A DNA stretch of 45,298 bases from Gammaproteobacteria bacterium (GTDB taxonomy: Bacteria > Pseudomonadota > Gammaproteobacteria > HTCC5015), in the NCBI GenBank assembly GCA_016928055.1, contig JAFGLM010000054.1, positions 1 through 45,298 of the forward strand. Direction: 5' to 3'. The notes beneath the pieces were generated by a model, which was not told the origin of the DNA, did not search any database, and saw nothing but the letters and a program-made list of their open reading frames with translations. Each line of letters begins with the position of its first letter. Positions within the stretch are counted from its first letter, which is position 1. The position numbers and the translations under genes are program-made. Of this stretch, positions 26,674-34,308 are shown in pieces.

Positions 26674-26822
26674 ATGGCAGCGTCTCTCCCTGAGCTGCCA
26701 TAATTGATGGGGATGGGGCCATCCCACTCCCGCGACACCTTGTCGCATTGGATACCCTAATGTCTTTAGCCCGGACTATTCCCCATCCTTTAACCGCCCC
26801 GTTCGCGGGGCGGTTATTTTTT
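26674..26822 (+). ncRNA. Candidate structured small RNA (about 149 nt)
   Basis: The segment between an extended -10 promoter and an intrinsic terminator has strong potential structure and no credible gene. From 5' to 3': an 8-bp hairpin (26674-26681 with 26694-26701); GATGGGGA (26706-26713), which can pair perfectly with TCCCCATC (26780-26787); a 6-bp hairpin (26732-26737 with 26741-26746); and the terminator. The G-rich stretch can instead form a local hairpin with CATCCC at 26720-26725, so two exclusive folds are possible. It does not match 6S, SRP, tmRNA, RNase P or Rsm/Csr RNAs as I know them. It could also be a leader of a lost gene. A nine-codon open frame starts at the predicted first base. 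Confidence 0.5.
26791..26822 (+). terminator. Intrinsic terminator of candidate small RNA
   Basis: An 11-bp perfect stem (26791-26801 with 26806-26816) with a UUCG tetraloop is followed by six T residues. It is among the strongest terminators in the window. Confidence 0.92.
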
Positions 26823-26959
26823 GTTCATAAACACCAAGAAGTGTGTGTCAGTGTGCCTGTGATTTCTTGTTCTTTTTCACTAACTATATGACTGTTTCCA
26901 ATTTTGTATAGATTATCAATTTTATTGACTTCAAAAACTGGATTTTCACTTTCATTCAT

Positions 26960-27058
26960 CGGTGGTTCGAATTTCCTATCACACCAAACATAGACAAAAG
27001 GCCCCTTTTAGGGGCCTTTTGTCTATGTTTGGAGCTGGTGAGAGGATTCGAACCACCG
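26960..27058. repeat. Quasi-palindrome made from the tRNA-Thr 3' end and its terminator
   Basis: The two arms 26960-27005 and 27011-27058 are inverted copies around a 5-base loop (27006-27010). The inner 22 bp (26984-27005 with 27011-27032) are perfect. The outer part of the right arm is the T-arm and acceptor end of the functional tRNA-Thr; the left arm holds the same stretch with several changes (CGGTGGTTCGAAT kept, then divergent). So the left arm is an inverted duplicate of the 3' end of the tRNA gene plus its trailer. Confidence 0.85.
26996..27020 (-). terminator. Terminator downstream of tRNA-Thr
   Basis: On the minus strand AAAAGGCCCC-TAAAA-GGGGCCTTTT follows the tRNA 3' end by nine bases. 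It is the core of the larger palindrome and should end the SPOR/tRNA-Thr transcript. Confidence 0.8.
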
Positions 27059-27105
27059 ACCGGCTGATTACAAATCAGCTGCTCTACCGACTGAGCTACA
27101 CCAGC
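27030..27105 (-). tRNA. tRNA-Thr (UGU anticodon)
   Basis: A 76-nt tRNA read on the minus strand. The acceptor stem GCTGGTG pairs with CACCAGC, the D-arm has AGCTCAGTCGGTAGAGC, the anticodon stem-loop is CTGATTTGTAATCAG with anticodon TGT, the T-loop is GGTTCGAATCC, and the CCA end is encoded. By position it corresponds to the first tRNA of the thrU-tyrU-glyT-thrT-tufB cluster known in Escherichia coli, here placed after birA-coaX-SPOR, but the following tRNAs are missing. Confidence 0.97.
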
Positions 27106-27131
27106 TTTACTATTAGACTACTTCATATTTT

Positions 27132-27207
27132 AAGCCGGTCGGTTTTTGAGTGGGCTGATTACAAATCATTGCCTACCCTGTCGCTACGCGACCCCGCTTA
27201 CACCAGC
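27132..27207 (-). pseudogene. Degenerate tRNA-Thr copy
   Basis: Read on the minus strand from 27207, this begins GCTGGTGTAAGC, nearly the 5' end of the real tRNA-Thr. It later has TGATTTGTAATCAGCC, identical to the anticodon arm including the TGT anticodon. The D-arm between them is replaced by an unrelated hairpin (GTCGCGTAGCGAC), and the T-arm and 3' acceptor strand are lost, so it cannot fold as a tRNA. It lies upstream of the intact gene in the same orientation. Confidence 0.75.
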
Positions 27208-27256
27208 TTAAAAGGAGGCGGCATTTTAGGAAATCAGGCCGCTTAAGGCAAATTGA

Positions 27257-28030
27257 TTATGCCTGTGGTTCGCAATCACGATCCAGGCGCTGTACTTCCG
27301 GGGTGTCTTCGGCCAGCTCGCGCCACAGGGGCTGGGAATCGACTTCGACATCGTGTTCAAAATCCAGCCAGTAGATCGTGGTATCGCGGTAGCGGATTTC
27401 CATTTGGGGCTTGAAATCGAAGCGGCGAACCTGGGCCATACGCCTGATTGCACCACTCTTTTTACGAAACAGCCCCAGCGAAATGCCATTTTTCTTTTCC
27501 GGATCATCCGAAATAATGTAGTAATCGCGAATCCCGTTATCGGCAAGTTTGCGCGACTCTTCCACCGCCTCTTCCCGCGAGGCGTAGGGCTTGAGATAAA
27601 CCCGATAGCCATACTGCTCTTGCTCGACTTTGCTGCGTTGTGAGACTTCGGCGCCAATATCCCGCAGGCGCCCACTGACCACTTTGGCCAGCTGCGTCTC
27701 CTTGAATGGGCCCATGGTATAACAAACGCGTTGTGGCTCTGCCGTGACCGGTTCAACTTCAATGTCTGTTTCCGTGCCGCCACCCAGAATTTCAATATCG
27801 GGTAATCCTAAATCCGGCACTGGCGACGTCATATCGACTTCTGGCTGCTCAGCTGCCTGCTGGTGTTCGGCTACTGTCTGCGGTTTGTTGCGCTCGCTGA
27901 CCAATATCAGGCGCTTTTCAACCGGGATTTCCGGAAAGGCCTGCTTGCCGGCGCGGTGCGGCTGAATCTGTGTCTGCCATAAGACCAGCACCAGATTGGC
28001 CAGTAACAATATGAAAAAAGCGATACGCAT
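27257..28030 (-). CDS. SPOR-domain membrane-anchored protein
   Basis: A 257-residue protein with one N-terminal membrane anchor (residues 2-19, AFFILLLANLVLVLW), an acidic/proline linker, and a SPOR domain at about 99-180 (CYTMGPFKETQLAKVVSGRL, then GYRVYLKPYASREEA). SPOR domains bind peptidoglycan lacking stem peptides and often bring proteins to the division septum. Proteins of this kind commonly follow coaX in gammaproteobacteria. Its start is five bases after the coaX stop, and the tRNA genes follow downstream. No catalytic domain is present. Confidence 0.88.
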   Translation of the reverse strand: MRIAFFILLLANLVLVLWQTQIQPHRAGKQAFPEIPVEKRLILVSERNKPQTVAEHQQAAEQPEVDMTSPVPDLGLPDIEILGGGTETDIEVEPVTAEPQRVCYTMGPFKETQLAKVVSGRLRDIGAEVSQRSKVEQEQYGYRVYLKPYASREEAVEESRKLADNGIRDYYIISDDPEKKNGISLGLFRKKSGAIRRMAQVRRFDFKPQMEIRYRDTTIYWLDFEHDVEVDSQPLWRELAEDTPEVQRLDRDCEPQA

Positions 28031-28035
28031 AAAAT

Positions 28036-28758
28036 CTAGTTATCTGTTCCCGCGATGGCCAAACCTTTTAACACAAGATCGGGGTCATGGTGAAATGGAA
28101 TACCCAAAAATGAGCCCACAAACACGGCATCACCACCGGTTAGCACGCAATTGGGCTGACCATACTCGAACGCCACCTGTTCTATCGCTGCAACCAGCTG
28201 CAGCAGTGTGCCGTTTGATACCGCCGAAACGCTGTCGCTCGCCGGAATAAGGTCGCCACCGCGCACCTGGGGCAGATTGGTGGTTCCGGCATGCAAGGAT
28301 CGTCGGGCCATCGCCAGACCGGGCAGGATGTAACCGCCCACATGCCGACCCCCTGCATCGATAATGTCGATGGTCACTGCCGTGCCACAATCGCAGATTA
28401 ATAAGGGACCGAAATACAGCTGATAACCTGCAATCAAGGCCGCCCAGCGATCTGCGCCCAGCGATTGATAGTCACGATAAGCATTTTTCACCTTAGCCTG
28501 GTACTGGCTGCTCACAAAGCGCTGCGCCGTAACATCTGTCAGTTTCTTAATGATTGAAACGATTTGTCGATACAGTTCCTCGCTGCCGACACAAACAACC
28601 GTAGCCGAGGTAATCGCTGTTTCCTGGTGTAGCTGCTTCAGCAGGTCTGCCATAGCAGGCAGATCCTGCTCCTGCACACCACTGTGCAATAAAGTCGCGC
28701 CTTTCTCGGATAGCGCCCACTTGATCCGGCTATTGCCTATATCGATTAACAATCTCAT
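28036..28758 (-). CDS. coaX: Type III pantothenate kinase
   Basis: A 240-residue CoaX, of usual length. It has the ASKHA phosphate-1 loop DIGNSRIKWA at the N-terminus, the catalytic region SLGADRWAALIAGY, the second phosphate loop CDCGTAVTID and GGYILPGL for pantothenate binding. It phosphorylates pantothenate, the first step of coenzyme A synthesis; type III enzymes need a monovalent cation and are not inhibited by CoA. Its ATG overlaps the stop of birA (TGATG), so the two are translationally coupled, a known gammaproteobacterial pairing of two cofactor genes. Confidence 0.97.
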   Translation of the reverse strand: MRLLIDIGNSRIKWALSEKGATLLHSGVQEQDLPAMADLLKQLHQETAITSATVVCVGSEELYRQIVSIIKKLTDVTAQRFVSSQYQAKVKNAYRDYQSLGADRWAALIAGYQLYFGPLLICDCGTAVTIDIIDAGGRHVGGYILPGLAMARRSLHAGTTNLPQVRGGDLIPASDSVSAVSNGTLLQLVAAIEQVAFEYGQPNCVLTGGDAVFVGSFLGIPFHHDPDLVLKGLAIAGTDN

Positions 28759-29762
28759 CAGGTTTTCATTGCTCGTACGCTGACATCACCCGAGGTGATG
28801 GTTACGACTTCATTATCCAGCTGTAACAATAACCCGCCGCTCTCATTCACACCACAGGCAACACCGGTTATTTTTCGACCTGGATATTGCACGCACACTT
28901 CCCGCCCCAGCAGGGCGTCTTTTTTTTCGAACTCATCCCGAAATGGTTGAAAACCCTGTTCTTCGAAGCTCACCAGCATCTCAAGCAGATGGCTTATCAG
29001 GCTGGCAGCTATACGATTTCGCGACACTGCATTTTTATCGCTCACCTGACTGATAACGTCCGTCCAGGCCTGATCAACGTCTAGCATACTTGCTGCGCTA
29101 TTCGCCGTCGAATTGGTGACGTTCAACCCAATGCCGATTACCACTTCGCAGGGGCCGGCAGCATCACCGACAATTTCAATGAGAATGCCAGCCAGTTTTT
29201 TATTACCGCAAACCAGATCATTCGGCCATTTTAGGTTTACGTCATAAAGATTATTTGCTGCCAACGTGCGTAGCACAGCAACACCGGTGGCCAGACTTAA
29301 CCCTGCCAGCGCACTTGCATCCGTTTCAAATTTCCAACGTAGCGACAGTGCAATGGCCGTTGCATAAGGTGTTTGCCAGCGTTTACCACGGCGACCACGT
29401 CCGGCAGTTTGTTTTTCAACCAGGCATACGGGTATCGTATTTGAATCAACACCCGGCGCAGATGCCATTAAATATTGATTACTGGATTCAAGGGCTTCAA
29501 AAATTTCCAGGCGAATTTTTTGCTTTTGCTCATCGGGCAGCAGCAACAGTATGCTGTCTTTGTCCAGTAACTCAATCCGGCTCAGCAACCGGTAGCCTTT
29601 GGCATGAACCGATTCAATCAACAGTCCATCGTTTTGCAGAGATCGGATCTGTTTCCAGATCGCAGCGCGACTCAATCCCAGCTGTTTGCCAAGATATTCA
29701 CCGGAATGGAATTGCCGATCTGAAAGTAGAGCGACCAATGCTCCGCGACTGAACTTATTCAT
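28758..29762 (-). CDS. birA: Biotin--protein ligase / biotin operon repressor
   Basis: A 334-residue BirA. I start at the ATG at 29762, two bases after the stop of the M61 peptidase gene; a longer frame adds seven residues without support. An N-terminal winged helix-turn-helix (residues about 1-60, LGKQLGLSRAAIWKQIRSL) indicates that it can also repress biotin genes. The catalytic domain carries the biotinyl-AMP loop TAGRGRRGKRW and KWPNDL, with a small C-terminal SH3-like domain (about 280-334). It attaches biotin to acetyl-CoA carboxylase and similar proteins. Confidence 0.96.
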   Translation of the reverse strand: MNKFSRGALVALLSDRQFHSGEYLGKQLGLSRAAIWKQIRSLQNDGLLIESVHAKGYRLLSRIELLDKDSILLLLPDEQKQKIRLEIFEALESSNQYLMASAPGVDSNTIPVCLVEKQTAGRGRRGKRWQTPYATAIALSLRWKFETDASALAGLSLATGVAVLRTLAANNLYDVNLKWPNDLVCGNKKLAGILIEIVGDAAGPCEVVIGIGLNVTNSTANSAASMLDVDQAWTDVISQVSDKNAVSRNRIAASLISHLLEMLVSFEEQGFQPFRDEFEKKDALLGREVCVQYPGRKITGVACGVNESGGLLLQLDNEVVTITSGDVSVRAMKT

Positions 29763-29764
29763 TG

Positions 29765-31570
29765 TCACTCGGATTTTAACCACGCAGCGCGCGCGGCTTT
29801 TTGATCCTCACTGGCATCTTGAATAAATTCCAGATAACAGGTTGTTTGTTCAGGAGCCCGCAAAATTGGATGGAAAACCAGTAATTCATCGCCGCGAAAA
29901 ACATGCAGGATAAACTGGTCACCCGGTTCTGCGTAGGCCAGCTCGGTGGCGATACGTTTGGTCCCCGCCTTAAGGCCGTTGCAGGCGATAATTAAATCGC
30001 CCGCCCAAACTCCGGCTTTTTGTGCCGGCGTGCCCTCACCAACCGCGATCACTCTGACCAGGCCGGACTCTTCTTTTAATGTAATACCCATTTCGGCCTG
30101 AGGCACTTTGCTTAAAGGTTTACCGCCTTTATCGCTGGACGATTCCGAAGCGCGTAGATTCATCTTCACGCCATAACCGGACAACCATTCCTGCAACGGT
30201 AAATCTTCAGTGCTGCGCACAGCATGATCAAAAAACCGCTTTAATTCATCGCCGCCAACCTGACAGGCCAGTGTCTCAAAATCCGTTTCCGCAACACCTT
30301 TACCTGTTTTCCCATAATTCGACCACAACTCAAACATTACATCATCGAGCGAATATTCGTTGCGAGTATTGCTGCGAATCATAAAATCCAGTCCCAACGC
30401 AATCAATGCACCTTTGGCATAGTAGCTGACAACCGCATTGGTCGAATTTTCATCTGGCTTGTAAAACTTGGTCCACGCATAATAACTGGACTCGGCGATG
30501 GTCTGTCGCAATCGCCCCTTGCCACGCAACACGCGTGTTATCATCTGACCCAGCAATTCCAGATAATTTTTACTGTCAATCAAACCGGAATGCAGCAAGG
30601 CCAGATCATCGTAGTACGAGGTGATGCCCTCGAATACCCAGAGTAATTCGGTGTAATTTTCTTTCTGGTAATCAACCGGAATAAATGCAGCTGGCTTGAT
30701 GCGTTTTATATTCCAGGTATGAAAATACTCGTGACTGCATAACCCTAAAAATTCGCGATATAAATCATCCATGCCCGGCCTGCTGGTATGCGGCAAATGA
30801 TCTCGTGAGCAAATCAACGCAGTCGACGCGCGATGTTCCAGCCCGCCATAACCTTCACTACCGACAACTATAACGATAAATAAATAGTAATAAACCGGCG
30901 CCTTATCCCTGAAGAAATGGATATGCTGTTCACAGATGCATCGCAGATCGGCACACAATCGGTTGATATCGGCATGATGACGTCCAAACAACGCAATCTC
31001 ATGCGGCACACCATCCGCAACAAATTTACCCAACACAAACCTGCCCATAGCAACCGGATGATCAATCAGTTCGTCGTAGTCTCGAGCCCGATACTCTCCA
31101 AACCCTCGTGCATTGATTTCAAATGCGGGCATGGCTGTGACAACTTTCCATTTTGCAGCACTTTCCGATATAGGAGCCTGCAATATCATTTTGCAAATAT
31201 TTTGTTCGCAACCGTGCACTCGTAAAAAAACCGATGTGCCGTTAAAAAACCCTTTGGTTGTTTCCAGTTTGGCGCCGCGAACGGAATTGTCGCCGGCGTA
31301 GACCTGGTATTCGATCAGCAATTCCTGCTTGCAGGGATCGCATTGCCAACTGTCTTTATCCAGCGGCCGCATCGCCACCGGCTCACCACCACTACTGGCA
31401 TTTATTTTGACAATGTTTTTGGCAAAATCACGAATCAGATAACTACCAGGTATCCATGCCGGCATGGATACCTGCTGGCCTTCTGCAGCAGGTTCGGGAA
31501 TATGACAACGGATATGAAATAAGTGATCCGCCGGATCCAGCGGCGATACTTCGTAGACAATACTCTGCAT
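29765..31570 (-). CDS. M61 family metallopeptidase with PDZ domain
   Basis: A 601-residue peptidase of family M61 (glycyl aminopeptidase type). The zinc site HEYFH starts at residue 280, followed by TWNIKRI, with the third-ligand region in LLWVFEGITSYYDDL. The N-terminal 170 residues are beta-rich, and a PDZ domain lies near 490-570 (GLVRVIAVGEGTPAQKAGV). It lacks a signal peptide, so it should be cytoplasmic. It follows the diguanylate cyclase gene directly (TAAATG) and precedes birA by two bases. The substrates of bacterial members are not well known; the enzyme from Sphingomonas releases N-terminal glycine and alanine. Confidence 0.93.
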   Translation of the reverse strand: MQSIVYEVSPLDPADHLFHIRCHIPEPAAEGQQVSMPAWIPGSYLIRDFAKNIVKINASSGGEPVAMRPLDKDSWQCDPCKQELLIEYQVYAGDNSVRGAKLETTKGFFNGTSVFLRVHGCEQNICKMILQAPISESAAKWKVVTAMPAFEINARGFGEYRARDYDELIDHPVAMGRFVLGKFVADGVPHEIALFGRHHADINRLCADLRCICEQHIHFFRDKAPVYYYLFIVIVVGSEGYGGLEHRASTALICSRDHLPHTSRPGMDDLYREFLGLCSHEYFHTWNIKRIKPAAFIPVDYQKENYTELLWVFEGITSYYDDLALLHSGLIDSKNYLELLGQMITRVLRGKGRLRQTIAESSYYAWTKFYKPDENSTNAVVSYYAKGALIALGLDFMIRSNTRNEYSLDDVMFELWSNYGKTGKGVAETDFETLACQVGGDELKRFFDHAVRSTEDLPLQEWLSGYGVKMNLRASESSSDKGGKPLSKVPQAEMGITLKEESGLVRVIAVGEGTPAQKAGVWAGDLIIACNGLKAGTKRIATELAYAEPGDQFILHVFRGDELLVFHPILRAPEQTTCYLEFIQDASEDQKAARAAWLKSE

Positions 31571-32713
31571 TTAAATACGATGCCCTGGCGTCAGAGCAGC
31601 AATGTCCTCATAGGCACAAACTCGGTTTCGACCATTCTCTTTTGCGTAAAGCAATGCCTGATCAGCCTGATTAACCAACGCCTCTCCCAACTCGATGGGC
31701 TCTCCCACAACTTCGCCCAGATCGAAGAACGCCAAACCAATTGATACCGACACATCAATTAATGTTTCAGTGGTTAGCTCGCATGGTTGTCTTTCAATTG
31801 TTATCCGAATGCGTTCCGCTATCTCACCCATACGGAACTTGCTGATATCAGGCAGTATCACTGCAAACTCTTCACCACCAAGGCGCGACAACACATCACT
31901 GTTGCGTACAGTGCGTTGAATAATATTTGAAATATGAATGAGCACCATGTCGCCGGCGGCATGCCCGTAGTGATCATTAATCCGCTTAAAGTGATCCAGA
32001 TCCATATACAAGCAACCGACTGAATGCGATTGTCTTTGTGCGCGGCTGATCTCTTCCTGCATACGCTGGAAAAAATAACGGCGATTGCTGGCTGAAGTCA
32101 GTGTATCTTTTAAACTGAGTTGACGCAGATATTCGATATTGACGGCATTTTCAAGACTGACACCGGCCATCAACGCAAGGCGCTGCAAAAAGTCTGTAGC
32201 CATTTCCGGACTGTAACGTTCTTTATCGCGACTACCCAGACATAGCATACCCAGCAATAAACCGTGCCGTCGCATGGGTAATATGGCAACGCTGCCCGGA
32301 TTACCCAGATCCGCCGGGAAGAAGCGACGATGCTGTGCTTCGTTAAAAGCCATCAACACGGGGTCAAGAGATACAGCCTCAAGATCCTGCAGACCCTGGT
32401 AATCGCTGATCAGGTGAATATGGCTCAATAATCTGGCATTACGTTCATGGTCATGCGCATCGGCACGAAATATACTTTTAAAAATAGTGCCAAGCTGATT
32501 GCCACTGTCGATCAAAATAAGACGGACAATGTCCAGTCCAAACGCTTCTTTGTAATCTTCAACCAATACCCTGCACAGATCGGGTAAGGATTCGGCGCTC
32601 ATCAGGCGCAACTCCATGTCCTGAAACTGGCGCAGCTTATGCTCGTTCGCACGCGCCCGCTCCATATAGGCATCCAGTCTTTCTTTTAAGCTGCTTGCCG
32701 ATTCTTCAGGCAT
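31571..32713 (-). CDS. Diguanylate cyclase with GAF-like (DUF484-type) sensor domain
   Basis: Taken from the ATG at 32713, this is a 380-residue protein; a longer frame to 32770 would use TTG. After a coiled coil (SLKERLDAYMERARANEHKL) comes a GAF-like domain of the DUF484 type (about 35-205), then a GGDEF domain. The active site is RLGGEEFAVIL, a functional GGEEF form, and the product-inhibition site RxxD is present as RNSD, exactly five residues before it. It should make cyclic di-GMP and be feedback-inhibited. There is no membrane segment. It is the first gene of the operon leading to M61, birA, coaX and SPOR. Confidence 0.93.
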   Translation of the reverse strand: MPEESASSLKERLDAYMERARANEHKLRQFQDMELRLMSAESLPDLCRVLVEDYKEAFGLDIVRLILIDSGNQLGTIFKSIFRADAHDHERNARLLSHIHLISDYQGLQDLEAVSLDPVLMAFNEAQHRRFFPADLGNPGSVAILPMRRHGLLLGMLCLGSRDKERYSPEMATDFLQRLALMAGVSLENAVNIEYLRQLSLKDTLTSASNRRYFFQRMQEEISRAQRQSHSVGCLYMDLDHFKRINDHYGHAAGDMVLIHISNIIQRTVRNSDVLSRLGGEEFAVILPDISKFRMGEIAERIRITIERQPCELTTETLIDVSVSIGLAFFDLGEVVGEPIELGEALVNQADQALLYAKENGRNRVCAYEDIAALTPGHRI

Positions 32714-32855
32714 ATCGACTACTCTTCGGTTACCGGGAATGTTTAAAGCTACCCCATAATTCCCCGCCAACTGCGCGGTATTGCGAGATAGGTTCTAATA
32801 ATATTGCAGTTGGCGTGTAATTGCACCGCCTATAAAAGGCTTATTCAGGATTACA

Positions 32856-32895
32856 TTGACAACTGTTATTCAAATCAAGTTATTATCCGGGATAA
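32856..32895 (+). promoter_or_regulatory. Putative promoter and palindromic operator of the nitroreductase gene
   Basis: TTGACA (32856-32861) is a perfect -35 element; TTATTA (32880-32885) at 18 bases is a fair -10. Overlapping the -10 is the perfect palindrome TTATCC-G-GGATAA (32883-32895), well placed for a repressor that blocks the promoter. The regulator is unknown. Confidence 0.5.
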
Positions 32896-32920
32896 CACTG
32901 ATTAGCCAATCATATTGAAC

Positions 32921-33505
32921 ATGAGCCAGACGCTTAAAAGCTTGCAGCAACGTATATCGATACCGGCTGAGCTGCTGATTGAGCCAGCTCCTTCCTCATC
33001 GGAACTGGAACAGATCATTCAGGCCGCGATATGCGCACCGGATCATGGTGGCATCCGTCCGTGGCGATTTTTGACCATTGCCGGTGATGCACGCAAGGCC
33101 TTGGGCCGAATGTTCTGTACAGCCGCACTGGCAAACAATCCTGACCTGACCGCTGTTGAGCAAAAAGCTATCCAGGCAAAAACCTTACGATCACCGTTGA
33201 TTATTGCGGTGATAGCCGCCGTCAAACCACACCCGAAAGTCCCGGCTAAGGAACAAGTTCATTCTGCTGCTGCCGCCACGCAGAACATACTATTGGCTGC
33301 GGATGCATTGGGATATGGTTCAATCTGGTTAACCGGCCCCTTCGCCGCCGACCCTCTGGTTTGCAGCGGACTTGGGTTATCGCCAGCCGAACGAATCGTG
33401 GCATTCGTCTATATGGGCACACCCTCAGCCGAGGCAGCCACAGCCAGAAAAAAAATTCAAAATCGGCCACGGGCGGCCGACTTTGTATCCGAATGGAATC
33501 CATAA
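32921..33505 (+). CDS. Nitroreductase family protein (YdjA-like)
   Basis: A 194-residue flavoprotein of the nitroreductase superfamily, short form like YdjA. The FMN-binding N-terminal region has ICAPDHGGIRPWRFLTI, and the central part SAAAATQNILLAADALGYGSIW is the typical helix of the fold. It should bind FMN as a dimer and reduce nitro or related compounds with NAD(P)H; the physiological substrate is unknown. I start at the ATG at 32921; a TTG two codons earlier is possible, and neither has a strong Shine-Dalgarno. It ends eight bases before the lytic transglycosylase gene, so they may be co-transcribed. Confidence 0.9.
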   Translation: MSQTLKSLQQRISIPAELLIEPAPSSSELEQIIQAAICAPDHGGIRPWRFLTIAGDARKALGRMFCTAALANNPDLTAVEQKAIQAKTLRSPLIIAVIAAVKPHPKVPAKEQVHSAAAATQNILLAADALGYGSIWLTGPFAADPLVCSGLGLSPAERIVAFVYMGTPSAEAATARKKIQNRPRAADFVSEWNP

Positions 33506-33513
33506 ATTAAACC

Positions 33514-34137
33514 ATGCTGTACCGTGCCCTAACCTTACTGTTGCTATTGATATTCGGCTTGAGCGCCAATAGCGAAACTTTTATCTATCAGGAAAAAGAC
33601 GGCACACGCTGGATTACCGACCGCGCGCTCAACCCTCAGGAATTCGAATTTATTGATAAATACGGCCGCCCCACGGCGACAAAATCCTGCAAAGGCGTCA
33701 CCGATGTGATTCTTGAAAACCGCGCCAACCGATATATGCCGAGAATACGAAACCTTGCCCTCGAGCAGCAACTCGAACCGGAACTAGTTAAAGCTATTAT
33801 TACCGTCGAATCCTGTTTCGATGCGCGTGCCGTATCACGTGCCGGAGCACATGGCTTAATGCAACTCATGCCCGGCACCGCGCGTAATTATGGCGTTCAT
33901 AATCGTTTTGATCCGGACCAGAACCTTAAAGCGGGTATCCGGCACTTTCGCGAGCTCATGGATCAATATCGGGACAATCTCCGTCTGGCGCTGGCGGCCT
34001 ATAATGCCGGCGCACACAATGTAAAAAAATATAAAGGCGTGCCACCCTTTCGTGAAACGCAAAATTATGTCACCAAAGTAATGGATTATTTTGAGCGCTA
34101 TAAGCAGCAATCAGGTATTGTGCCGATTTCCCATTAA
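33514..34137 (+). CDS. Lytic transglycosylase (SLT domain)
   Basis: A 207-residue exported enzyme. A signal peptide (ALTLLLLLIFGLSANS) is followed by a short DUF4124-like segment (FIYQEKDGTRWITD) and an SLT goose-lysozyme-like domain from about 75. The catalytic glutamate is Glu99 in IITVESCFDARAVS, followed by GAHGLMQLMPGTA and LALAAYNAG, which define family 1 lytic transglycosylases. It should cleave peptidoglycan glycan strands in the periplasm, forming 1,6-anhydromuramic ends. No lipobox is present, so it may be soluble. It lies eight bases after the nitroreductase gene. Confidence 0.95.
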   Translation: MLYRALTLLLLLIFGLSANSETFIYQEKDGTRWITDRALNPQEFEFIDKYGRPTATKSCKGVTDVILENRANRYMPRIRNLALEQQLEPELVKAIITVESCFDARAVSRAGAHGLMQLMPGTARNYGVHNRFDPDQNLKAGIRHFRELMDQYRDNLRLALAAYNAGAHNVKKYKGVPPFRETQNYVTKVMDYFERYKQQSGIVPISH

Positions 34138-34308
34138 CGCAACTATTGTGCCCTTGCACAGTCTATTCGGCTATTGTATTAAGACAGCAAGCAACAGAAA
34201 ATTTTTGTTTTGTATTTAGCTCCATCAAACCCTGAAAATGGATAGAATAGAGAACCTCCCTGTCTGCAGGCCCCATGATTCCGATCTAAATCGAGAATAG
34301 ATTATTAT

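Noticed and set aside
26962..27246. 94-codon plus-strand open frame over the tRNA-Thr region
   Set aside because: It is the antisense of the tRNA and palindrome; its GAGERIRTTDRL-like peptide is the well-known false translation of tRNA genes.
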